From Nitratireductor sp. B36 (lineage in GTDB: Bacteria; Pseudomonadota; Alphaproteobacteria; Rhizobiales; Rhizobiaceae), in contig NZ_JACKZY010000001.1 of NCBI RefSeq assembly GCF_020833685.1, forward strand, positions 1,190,578 to 1,254,577: DNA of 64,000 nucleotides, in the 5' to 3' direction. Each line of letters begins with the position of its first letter. Position 1 is the stretch's first letter. Of this stretch, positions 29,931-38,800 are shown piece after piece. Under the pieces are notes generated by a model that saw nothing but the letters and a program-made list of their open reading frames with translations, had not been told where the DNA came from and made no database searches. A program made the position numbers and the translations under genes.

Positions 29931-30453
29931 TTTTTCACACCTGCCTGCCGATCCTGTTTTATTCGCTGTCGCGATTTCGTGCTGCTTGAGATGGCAGCCT
30001 GCGCATTGGCAACATTGCCCTTTCCACGGCGCAATGCCCGTAAAACTCCGCTTCTTCTGACGAAGTGTTTGTCCAAGACAAGCCGCACGCAACCGCGCGC
30101 GGTGGCTTGCCCACTTCTCTGGGCAAGAGGCTTACTTGTTCATAAGCCGACCTGAATGTTTGTTTGGCCCGTAGGCGATAACCGTATCGTCTCCGAAAAT
30201 CTAATCAGTTTTGCGTTCCTTGTGCTGTCTGTTCGAGCCAAAGCCATCGGCCTTTGCAGAACGTGCCAGCGATTGCGGCGCGCTTCTTTCGCGTTCCAAC
30301 GGCGGCATCCAGTTTCTGGACTTGTCTGTCGTCTGCTGAAGGACCGGCTGGCGCTCCTGTTGCGTACACGACGAAGACACAGATGGGGGAGAGCCGCATG
30401 CATCGGCTTCAGCCGAGCCCACGGCTCTTCAAACTTGCGAAAAGCGAGAGATA
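29931..30453. other. Gap without a supported gene
   Basis: About 520 nt between tRNA-Arg and the next plus-strand gene. Overlapping frames exist on both strands, but none has a good ribosome site, a recognisable domain or typical composition. The promoter of the downstream gene presumably lies at its right end. Confidence 0.5.
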
Positions 30454-31473
30454 ATGTTGCAGAATTACCAAGCTGAAAACTACAGGAACGGGGTCTCGAA
30501 ACAGGAAGGAAAGGAGGAGCCACAGGTTGCATCACCAGGGGAAGGCGGAACCAGTGAAGAGAAAGCCGCTGTCCTGGAAGCGCTTCTTCAGAATTCGGAG
30601 TTCCGGGCATCTGACCGCAACAGGCGCTTCCTGCGCTTTGTGGTGGAGGAAACGCTCGCAGGGCGCGCTGATCGAATCAAGGCGTTTACAATTGCTGTAG
30701 ACGTTTTCGGCAGGGATGCCAGTTTCGATGCGACAGTGGATCCGATTGTCCGGATCGCTGCGGGACAATTGCGCAAATCTCTGCGAGATTATTATGAAGG
30801 GCCCGGCAGGGCGGATCCGGTCCATATATCCATACCTCTGGGCGCCTATGTTCCCATCTTCGAGAAACGCGGCCCAACGAATCTGTTCGCGGCACTTGCC
30901 TCGCGGCATTTCCCGAGCCGGCGCGTCTGGGCCGCCGGTGCAGGCCTGGTCACCGCTGTTGCCCTGTTGTTGTCAGTGACGACACCGCTGTGGCTGGACG
31001 TACCAACCGGTGCCAATCGCGGGACTGCGGCCGTGCTGGTGCTCGACACAGCAAGAACCAGTCAAGTGACTGCTGATGCCAATCAATTCGCAGAAATGCT
31101 CAATGATGCGCTTTGGCTGAACGTCGGCCGGGAACGGGCCATCCGTTCCGTCGGTGTGCGTCCGCATGAGCAACTCGAAACCGTCGTATCCCGGGTCAAG
31201 GCCATGTACGGGCCGGAGAGTGAGGTGTTCGAACTGCTAACCAGCGTTCAGGTGGAAGCGGATGAGGTGCGTGTGTATTGGCACTTGCTTAATTCCGCTT
31301 CTCGCGAGGTCCAGGTCTCTTCCCTGGTGAAAGAGGCTTTCAGCCCAGCAGCGAAAGCGGCACTTGCAGAGACGACCGCAGCCAGGGTCGCCGCCGCACT
31401 GTTCGGCTATGAAGGGGCCCTCGCCCAATACCAGGCAGATGCCACGGTGGCAGCAAACAGCACCGAAGACTGA
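30454..31473 (+). CDS. Membrane-anchored protein with a helical N-terminal domain, function unknown
   Basis: A 339-residue protein. Residues about 35-135 (LEALLQNSEFRASDRNRRFLRFVVEETLAGRADRIKAFTIAVDVFGRDASFDATVDPIVRIAAGQLRKSLRDYYEGPG...) form a domain I know as the N-terminal part of many rhizobial proteins, often annotated adenylate-cyclase-like or TPR regulators. One membrane segment follows (about 155-175, VWAAGAGLVTAVALLLSVTTPLW), then about 165 mostly periplasmic residues without the usual TPR array. It is therefore a short variant. The N-terminal domain may bind DNA (inference). A terminator follows. Confidence 0.75.
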   Translation: MLQNYQAENYRNGVSKQEGKEEPQVASPGEGGTSEEKAAVLEALLQNSEFRASDRNRRFLRFVVEETLAGRADRIKAFTIAVDVFGRDASFDATVDPIVRIAAGQLRKSLRDYYEGPGRADPVHISIPLGAYVPIFEKRGPTNLFAALASRHFPSRRVWAAGAGLVTAVALLLSVTTPLWLDVPTGANRGTAAVLVLDTARTSQVTADANQFAEMLNDALWLNVGRERAIRSVGVRPHEQLETVVSRVKAMYGPESEVFELLTSVQVEADEVRVYWHLLNSASREVQVSSLVKEAFSPAAKAALAETTAARVAAALFGYEGALAQYQADATVAANSTED

Positions 31474-31493
31474 CCCGCTCGGTCACAAGAAGG

Positions 31494-31535
31494 AATGCGG
31501 TCGCGCCACGTAAGAAGCGCGACCGCATTTTTTTT
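31494..31535 (+). terminator. Strong terminator
   Basis: Perfect 13-bp stem AATGCGGTCGCGC/GCGCGACCGCATT with a 10-nt loop, followed by a T run, 21 nt after the stop codon of the preceding gene. Confidence 0.93.
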
Positions 31536-31655
31536 CCGGCGTCCTTCCCGAGCAATCAATGCGCAAGACAGACGGTAGAGCCATGGGTCACAGGCAGCAT
31601 GGCGCTACCCGATTTTAGAACCTCACGGACAGATGAAAAACCTGGCGCCTGCGTC

Positions 31656-31865
31656 TCAGCGTTTCAAGCTGAAAAAGCGCAGTTTCCTGCGTGAGGTCCC
31701 GCCAAAAAAAGGGTGGTTTCTCTTGCATTCCTGGAGGATATCCAGATCCACGGCCCCCTGCCGCACCAACATGATATCCACTTCCGCACTCGTGTATCCG
31801 AGCTCGGCCATCTCGTCGAGCAGAAGAAGAATGGTGTCGGGGTCGATCAAAGGTTCTGCGGGCAC
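31656..31865 (-). CDS. Possible small acidic protein
   Basis: A 69-codon frame, MPAEPLIDPDTILLLLDEMAELGYTSAEVDIMLV..., has an acidic, amphipathic-helix-like first 50 residues and a basic tail. No family is recognised and the ribosome site is weak. It is the only plausible coding frame in the roughly 800-nt gap 31,536-32,336. Confidence 0.35.
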   Translation of the reverse strand: MPAEPLIDPDTILLLLDEMAELGYTSAEVDIMLVRQGAVDLDILQECKRNHPFFGGTSRRKLRFFSLKR

Positions 31866-31924
31866 GGCTATTCCGGTGAGTTCGGCACGTCACGCAAAAC
31901 ACTCGGGCCAATTGCAGGGAGGGT

Positions 31925-32005
31925 CCCAAAGCCTCACCTGCACTTCCAGGAAGTGAGGCAAGGCTTTGGGAGAAAGCCGACCCGGGGGGCGGGAGGGCCG
32001 GCTTT
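31925..32005. repeat. Cluster of overlapping inverted repeats
   Basis: CCCAAAGCCT (31925-31934) pairs perfectly with AGGCTTTGGG (31961-31970). Within it GCCTCAC/GTGAGGC and CACTT/AAGTG can also pair. A further CGGCTTTGG (31999-32007) can pair with AAAGCCG (31973-31979) or with the first arm. The pairings are mutually exclusive, so alternative RNA or DNA structures are possible. No T run follows, so this is not a simple terminator. Confidence 0.5.
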
Positions 32006-32237
32006 GGCGGTCGCTCCACAGAGGCGTGAAGCGAATTCCTGTTCTTCGCGTTACGGTGGGGGCGCGGTTGCGCCGGCATGAGGAGCCGGCATGAATGTGT
32101 TTTGATGAGAGAGCATCATTTGCCCCGTCCGCTTGATTTCGTCTTATGGTTGTAGTTTTGACGAAACTGCACTTATGAGGAAATTAGAAAGCGCATTTTT
32201 TCGTTCTGCGGGGCGTTTTTTACGGTGCATTCGCCGA

Positions 32238-32266
32238 TTGACAGCCAAGTGGCCGCAAGCCATAAA
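32238..32266 (+). promoter_or_regulatory. Sigma-70-like promoter of the gat-type PTS genes
   Basis: TTGACA (32238-32243), 17-nt spacer, CATAAA (32261-32266). It ends 70 nt upstream of the IIC start codon, which is preceded by a strong GGGGGAGGAAA ribosome site. Confidence 0.6.
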
Positions 32267-32336
32267 CTTGCGTCTATTTTGAGAAACAAATGTTCTGATC
32301 GCGAATGGTTCTGAACAGGAATTCAGGGGGAGGAAA

Positions 32337-33746
32337 ATGGACACATTCCTGAGCGGCCTTAAAGCGGCCGTCGATACGCTTGGCGCAACGGTTCTGTTGC
32401 CCATCGTCATTTTTGTCATTGCCGCAGTGCTGGGGGCCAAGATCGGCAAGGCATTCCGAGCCGCCGTCACCATCGGCGTGGCTTTCATCGGCATCAATCT
32501 GGTTCTTGGCCTGATGCTCGGATCCATCGGCGACGTGGCGCAGGCCATCGTCACCAACACGGGCATTCAGCGCGACATCGTCGATGTGGGCTGGCCTTCA
32601 GCCGCCGCGATCGCTTTCGGCTCTTCGGTAGGCCTGTGGGTGATCCCGATCGGCATTGCCGTCAACATTGCGCTTCTTCTGACGCGCATGACCCGCACGC
32701 TCAATGTCGACGTGTGGAATTTCTGGCACTTTGCCTTTATCGGCTCGCTTGCCGTCGCTGCCACGGGCAGCCTTGCCTACGGCCTCGTTGTTGCGGCGCT
32801 GATGGCGGCGCTTTCGCTGCTGTTTGCTGACTGGTCGGCCCGTGCCGTGCAGAAGTTCTATGGCATTCCGGGCGTTTCGGTTCCGCATCTGGCGTCTGCT
32901 CAGATCCTGCCGATCGCCATCGTGATCAACTGGATCATCGAGCGCATTCCCGGTGTCAACAAGGTGAACATCTCGACGGAAACCATCGAGCGCCGCTTCG
33001 GCGTCTTCGGTGAACCGGTCGTGCTCGGCCTGATCATCGGTCTCGTGCTGGGTGTCGTTGCCTATTATAACGCCGGCGATTTCGGCGTGGTCCTGTCAAA
33101 GGTTCTGCAGACGGGCATGACGCTTGCAGCCGTGATGCTGCTTCTGCCGCGCATGGTGAAAATCCTCATGGAAGGCCTGCTTCCCGTTTCGGAAGCGGCA
33201 CAGGAATTCGTGCGCAAGCGTACCGGTGACCGGGAGCTTCTGGTTGGCCTCGATTCGGCCATCCTGATCGGTCACCCGGCCGCGATCTCCGCATCGCTCA
33301 TCCTCGTGCCGATCGCCATCATCCTGTCGATCGTCCTGCCGGGCAACCGCGTGATCCTGTTTGCTGATCTGGCGGTTATTCCCTTCATCGTCGCCATGAC
33401 GGCGCCGCTTCTGCGCGGCAACGTGTTCCGCATGGTGATCGTGGGCACGGTGACACTTGCCGCCGGCTTCTATGTGGCAAACGCGCTTGCGCCTTTGTTC
33501 ACCAGCGCTGCCGTGGATTCGGGCTTCGAGATGCCTGAGAACGCGGTTCAGATCACCTCGGTGGTCGACGGCTTCCTGTGGATTTCCTACGTGGTTATCG
33601 CAGCAATCCGGAACCTGGGCGCTGCCGGGCTGGGTGTGCTTGCCGCCATCATCGCGGCCTGCTTCTGGCTCTATCGCCGCAACACGCTGGCCTGGGAACG
33701 GGCAGCCGGTGCGGAAGACGACGAAACCACTGCACAACAAGGCTGA
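32337..33746 (+). CDS. PTS galactitol-type permease subunit IIC
   Basis: Sugar-transporting membrane subunit of the phosphotransferase system, EIIC-GAT family. It has about ten hydrophobic segments in 469 residues, with GatC-like features: LGATVLLPIVIFVIAAVLGAKIGKAFRAAVTIGVAFIGINLVLGLM near the start, then NVDVWNFWHFAFIG and GHPAAISASLILVPIAI. Substrate cannot be assigned; the family handles galactitol and other polyols or sugars. It is first of three PTS genes (IIC-IIA-IIB) with a good upstream promoter and ribosome site. Confidence 0.92.
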   Translation: MDTFLSGLKAAVDTLGATVLLPIVIFVIAAVLGAKIGKAFRAAVTIGVAFIGINLVLGLMLGSIGDVAQAIVTNTGIQRDIVDVGWPSAAAIAFGSSVGLWVIPIGIAVNIALLLTRMTRTLNVDVWNFWHFAFIGSLAVAATGSLAYGLVVAALMAALSLLFADWSARAVQKFYGIPGVSVPHLASAQILPIAIVINWIIERIPGVNKVNISTETIERRFGVFGEPVVLGLIIGLVLGVVAYYNAGDFGVVLSKVLQTGMTLAAVMLLLPRMVKILMEGLLPVSEAAQEFVRKRTGDRELLVGLDSAILIGHPAAISASLILVPIAIILSIVLPGNRVILFADLAVIPFIVAMTAPLLRGNVFRMVIVGTVTLAAGFYVANALAPLFTSAAVDSGFEMPENAVQITSVVDGFLWISYVVIAAIRNLGAAGLGVLAAIIAACFWLYRRNTLAWERAAGAEDDETTAQQG

Positions 33747-33758
33747 ATAGGTTAGTGA

Positions 33759-34220
33759 ATGGCTGAAGCCCTTATGAACCACATCGATCCCGAGGCGATT
33801 GTCCTCGGGGTCGATACCGATAGCCGTGAGGCTGTCATCCGGTTGCTTGCCGGCAAGCTCAAGGATGCTGGCTATGTGAAAGACAGCTTTGCCGATGCGG
33901 TTCTCGCCCGCGAGGCCACGATGCCGACCGGCCTGCCGCTCGGCCATGCGGTCAACGTCGCGGTACCGCACACGGATCCGGAGCATGTCGTGAAGCCAGG
34001 CATCGCGCTTGCCACGCTCAAGAAGCCGGTGACCTTCGCAAATATGGAAGACCCGGATGAGGCAGTGGAAGTCGGGCTCGTCTTCCTGATGGCGCTCAAT
34101 GACAAGGACCGTCAGATCGAAATGCTGCAGGAAATCATGGCGACCATCCAAAGCGAGGAAGCCATTTCCGGCCTCATGAAGGCATCGTCGCTTGATGATG
34201 TCGCTGCGGTTCTGAAATAA
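33759..34220 (+). CDS. PTS EIIA component (fructose/galactitol type)
   Basis: Cytoplasmic phosphocarrier that receives phosphate from HPr and passes it to IIB. PTS_EIIA_2 signature: VNVAVPHTDPEHV, where the His is the phosphorylation site, plus ADAVLAREATMPTGLPLG. It starts 12 nt after the IIC gene; ATG 33774 (MNHIDPEA) is an alternative start. Length 153 residues, a normal single-domain EIIA. Confidence 0.93.
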   Translation: MAEALMNHIDPEAIVLGVDTDSREAVIRLLAGKLKDAGYVKDSFADAVLAREATMPTGLPLGHAVNVAVPHTDPEHVVKPGIALATLKKPVTFANMEDPDEAVEVGLVFLMALNDKDRQIEMLQEIMATIQSEEAISGLMKASSLDDVAAVLK

Positions 34221-34244
34221 TGCCCAATTGATCGGGAGAGACCC

Positions 34245-34529
34245 ATGAGCAAGAAGACCGTCCTGTTTGCCTGCGGCACCGGCATTGCCACCTCGACAGT
34301 GGTGGCCAACGCGGTAACCGAGGCCATGAAGGAACGCGGCATCACCATCGATTCACGTCAGTGCAAGGCCACGGAAGTGCGCTCCGAGCTGAATGGCGTG
34401 GATCTGATCGTTTCGACCACGCAGCTGCCATCGGATCTCGGCGTGCCGTCCATCGTGACGCTCGCCTTTCTGACCGGCATGGGCAAGGCCGAAGCACTCG
34501 ACAAGATCGAGGCGGAACTGCGCAAGTAG
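34245..34529 (+). CDS. PTS EIIB component (galactitol type)
   Basis: Phosphorylates the incoming sugar. A 94-residue protein starting MSKKTVLFACGTGIATSTVVANAV; the Cys in the CGTGIATS P-loop is the phosphorylation site. It completes the IIC-IIA-IIB set and is followed by a terminator. No sugar-specific kinase, dehydrogenase or regulator accompanies the operon. Confidence 0.94.
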   Translation: MSKKTVLFACGTGIATSTVVANAVTEAMKERGITIDSRQCKATEVRSELNGVDLIVSTTQLPSDLGVPSIVTLAFLTGMGKAEALDKIEAELRK

Positions 34530-34555
34530 AACCCGGCTTGCCACACGGCAATATC

Positions 34556-34588
34556 AAGGCCCGCTGCCGGACCGGCAGCGGGCCTTTT
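34556..34588 (+). terminator. Terminator after the PTS genes
   Basis: Near-perfect inverted repeat GGCCCGCTGCC...GGCAGCGGGCC with a GGACC loop, followed by TTTT. On the other strand, the adjacent hydrolase gene ends exactly at its edge, so it may serve both directions. Confidence 0.88.
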
Positions 34589-35559
34589 CATTCGCCCACA
34601 AGCGCCTCATCGGCATTGCTCGAAGGCGCGCGTGCCAGTTTTTCAATTGCGGCGACCGCCAGCTCGGTTGCATGGACATCCGGCTTGTGTCCGAGGCCGT
34701 TCACGGCGATCAGCTCGGCTTGAGGCAACTCTCGGGCAAGACGCTGCGAATGAAGCTCCGGCGAGACAACATCATCCCTCGTGCCGGTGATGATGACTGA
34801 GGGTGTCCCTATGGTCCTGTAACGGTGATGGGTGCGTTCCGTCCACGCCAGAAGCGCACTGATCTCGCGCGCATTGTGCCGAAAGGCTGCAGGCGCGACA
34901 GCCTCGACAGCGCGCGTTGCCTTCAGATAATCACTCGGCATCGGATCCGGGGAGAAGACACCTTGAGCTGCAGCTCTCATCGCAAGGCGCCCTGCCCACG
35001 GTACGACAAGTCGGCAGAACAAGGCTCCCAGAATCCGGGCCCGTGCTGTGCGGTAATACCAGGCGATTCCCCCAGGCCAGGGATAGAGAGCAGGCGCGAG
35101 AAACAGGGTGCCGATAACGCGTTCGGGGTGATCAAGTGCCATGGCGGCGGCAACCGCGCCGCCATATGAGTGGCCGACAAGAATGGCCCTGTCGATGCCC
35201 CGCAGCGCCATCAACCTTGCGATCGCATGGCCCTGAGCATCGGGAAGAATGTTTGCATCCGGCCCGTGATCGGACAGGCCGTGGCCAGGCCGGTCCACGA
35301 AGAGGAGATGCGCCCGCCCTTCCAGGGTCGAACGAAAAGCATAAAGCGGATCAAGCAGACTGGTGCTTGCACCATGGATGAAAACGAGCGGGGGGAGATC
35401 CGGCCGGTCAGCAAGCAGCCGAAGACTGTTCAGACAGAAGCCGCCGACATCGATACGTCTTCCACGCCCGGTATCCGATCCTTCCCCGCCTCCGACAAGC
35501 GGAGAGCCTGGATCGCGCACGCGAGTCGGGCCTGGCTGGTCTCGCAAACTCACGGCCAT
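34588..35559 (-). CDS. Alpha/beta hydrolase
   Basis: Alpha/beta-hydrolase fold: oxyanion region LVFIHGASTS, DRPGHGLSD, nucleophile elbow GHSYGG (Ser), late Asp in TGTRDDVVSPE and terminal His in NGLGHKPDVH. The substrate is unknown; the pattern is that of esterases and C-C hydrolases. The start at MAVSLRDQPG is preferred because AAGGA lies just upstream; ATGs 7 and 24 codons further up are alternatives. Converges on the PTS operon. Confidence 0.85.
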   Translation of the reverse strand: MAVSLRDQPGPTRVRDPGSPLVGGGEGSDTGRGRRIDVGGFCLNSLRLLADRPDLPPLVFIHGASTSLLDPLYAFRSTLEGRAHLLFVDRPGHGLSDHGPDANILPDAQGHAIARLMALRGIDRAILVGHSYGGAVAAAMALDHPERVIGTLFLAPALYPWPGGIAWYYRTARARILGALFCRLVVPWAGRLAMRAAAQGVFSPDPMPSDYLKATRAVEAVAPAAFRHNAREISALLAWTERTHHRYRTIGTPSVIITGTRDDVVSPELHSQRLARELPQAELIAVNGLGHKPDVHATELAVAAIEKLARAPSSNADEALVGE

Positions 35560-35827
35560 CTGGTCCTTGCTTTTTACCATGACCGCGCAACAGGGCAGTC
35601 CTGTGCTGCGTAGCAGCTCCTCCACGCACAAATCCAGTTCGAATTGGAGTGGGTAGGTTCGTTAGTGGCGTTTCCTCAAGCCACTAAGCAAGCTTGGCCG
35701 ATTGAAGAGGGTGCAGTTGAGCTTCCCAGGTTGAAGGGGAGACGGAACCACATGACATTCATTCGGAAAGGGGTGCAGCAGGGAGCTTGTTTCAACAAGT
35801 CTGCCGCACCCCTTGTCTTTCAGATCC

Positions 35828-38800
35828 TCAGTCTTTTTGCGCAGACAATTGACGCGTCTCAATCTCGAGCCTGTAGCGGGAACCAACATTGCGCCATTCC
35901 GATGAGATCAAACTGCGCACGGCAGCCAGCCGTTTACGGGCCAGCGAACTTCTCTCACCCGAGTAGGAGATACGCAGCACAGACGGCTCCTCGTCGAGCA
36001 GAGCAATCAGTTGCCCAACACGCGAAAACCACTCGGGCTTCAGATGCTCCTGGTCCGCTTCAAAAGCGTCCGCGCTGAGATCAAGCCGTATAACTCGCCC
36101 AATGGAGGCGCCGAAAAGGAATTCTGAAGCCTTACCGGCAGTCAGGCGAACGACACGCGGGTTTTCCGTCGTGATGCGATAGCCGGAGGGAAGCGATCGC
36201 GGATCAAGTTTCAGGATATAGTTGGTTCCGATTGTTTGATCAGGAAGGTCTGCACAGGCCACATGGAAGCGGCCGTGATCATCCGAGGTGATCAGCAATC
36301 CTTTGACTGCTGCAACGCGGACACCTGGCAGCCCTGGTTCACCAGCATCCTGATAGCCGTTGCGATTCTTGTCATCGAATACCTTTCCAAGGATGTCGCC
36401 GCAGTCGAACACCGGCTCCGGTACGATTTCAACTTCGGCTGTCGCTATGCCGGAAACTCGCTCTCCGGTCTCATCTTCCACCCAGGCCCGGTTGATGTAG
36501 GTATCTGGCTTCGCGGCCGCCGTCGCCCGAAGGTCCAGCGCAATCTCGACGTCTTCATCAGGATTGAGCGTGATGTCCTCGAATGTATGCTTCCGGCCCT
36601 CGATCTTTGGCGTCAGCGCGGTGTCCCCAAGCATTGCCGAGCCAGAGACGTAAGCAAATGCGACCGGTATCTCATCAACAATGTCAACCACCTGGGGAGA
36701 CGTAAACCCGATCAATTTTGCCCGGATCACGTAGGGTACACGCCCCCCTCGCTGAACCTCGAATATCTGCGCCGTCTTGCTTATGAGATATCCGGGAAGA
36801 TTGACTTTGGCGATTGCTTCCGGCGAGGTGGTCTCGTCTCCCTTGGGCCCCTTACCTGTCGCGGTTGCAGAGTTTTGAACGCCATGCTCCACGTTTTGAG
36901 CATTGGCGATATCCGCCTCGGACAACGTATAAGTAGCCTTGAATGTCTGGCTTTCTGCAGGGTCGAGCTCGGCGCTGGCAGGTGTGAACGGGGAAAGCGA
37001 ACCCGTGCCCGGTTTACCGTTGAATTTCGGACCGGCGTCATGTGGCGTCACATCAGATGCGGTGACTGTGCCGTCATTGGTCACGGTGACTTCATAATCA
37101 ATGGTGTCTCCCGGCTGAGCGAACCCGTCTTGTGTTCCGCGATAGGTGCCTGTCTTTTCCGTCGCCAGCGAGAGGTTTTGTGGCAATTTCAGCACCGTTG
37201 GATCATCCGGGTCATCATCGCCATCGGCGTCCTGATCAGTCGGGTCTTCAGGGTCGTCTGAAAGGTCGCTTACCGGAGTGCCCTGAGGTGTCTCACCGCG
37301 GGCGGTAGCCTGGTTCACAACCTCGCCGGCGTTCACCTCCTCCTGCGTGAGCACGTGTTTTCCTGAGATCGTTTCAGCATCGTTTTCGCCGGAGGCCAGA
37401 CTTGAGATCGGTATAGTGCCCGTCTCCGCATTTGGATCTTCGACGGTGATGTTCGACAACGTCACATTGCCCGTGTTCTTAATGTCGAACACGTAGCGAA
37501 CGATCTCGCCGGCGTCCGGGAAACCATTGCCATTCGTGTCATCCGCAGGGTCGAACGAAGCGCTTTTGGTAAAGCTCAGGCCAGGCACACTCGGGATGTC
37601 GAAGTCGGTGGCGGTGCCTGGCGTACCGCCAGGGGGATGCGACTGGACGACCACGTCTTCTCCCTTGGGGTCCTTCGCCTTGCCTTCTGCAACATTTTCT
37701 ATCGTGCCCGCATCCGCGTCTTCCTGGGTGACGACGTAGGAGCTTTTGAAGGTCTCCGCGTCTTCGCCACCTGGTTCCAGGCTTGCGAGAGGACCGCCTT
37801 CCACGTCCACCTTTTCGTCTTCGACGGTAACATCGGTCAGGGTCACGTTACCCGTGTTTTTCACCGTGAATGTGTAGAGGATCGTTTCACCGACATCGAT
37901 GACGCCATCATTGTCCGCATCCTGATGTTCGGCTTCCTTCTGCAAATCCATATCGCTGTTCTGGTCGAGCGGTGTCTTCGTCATTTCGCCCGGCGTCCCT
38001 CCCGGGGGTGAGGACTCCGCGTCAACCGGATCGCCGTGAGGATCAGAAGCTCGCGAGGTCGCGCTGTTGGCCACCTCGCCTGCGTCGATATCCTCCTGCT
38101 TGACTTCGTAGGTGCCTTTAACGCTCGAATCCGAGTTTCCCGGGGCCAACGACGCGATCGGGCTGTTCTTCACGTCAACCTTTTCGTCCGTCACTTCAAT
38201 GTTGGTGAGGGTCACATTGCCCGTGTTCACCACGGTGAACGTATATTCCAGGGTCTCGCCAATATCCGGCAGACCATTGCCATTGGAGTCAATCAGCACG
38301 GCCTCTTTCTCAAGCGTATTGGCACCTGCGGCAGTGAGCCTGAGGATGGTTATATCGTCTGGATCGCCATCCCCCTCAAGATCCTCATCCGTGGCATTGT
38401 CGGGATCGTCGGAAAGGTCCTCGACTTCATGGCCAGTGGCCGTAGCCGTGCCCTTGACGACGGCCTGATTTTCAAGAATGCCGGCATCGACATCCGCCTG
38501 GGTCAACGTGTAGCTGGCGGAGAAGGAAGTGTTGTCTATTCCTCCTGCCGGCAGATTGATGGGGCCGCCCGAAACCGGAATACCTGGAAGAGGCGCTTCG
38601 ACGGTAATCCCGCTCAGTTCAACAGAACTGGTGTTGGTCACCTCGAATTGATATGTGACCATCTCACCAGCATCCGGCACACCATTGCCATTCGAATCGA
38701 TGAGTGTGACCACATTGGTGAGCTCGATTTTCTCTTCCTGTATTGTATGCGCACTCAGCGCGATGGGTGGCCCGCCGCAGGTCTGAGTGCTCTTCAAGAT

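Noticed and set aside
29390..30092. Minus-strand frames crossing tRNA-Arg (containing RIRTSDPQIRSL)
   Set aside because: This peptide is the common translation of a tRNA gene and not a protein.
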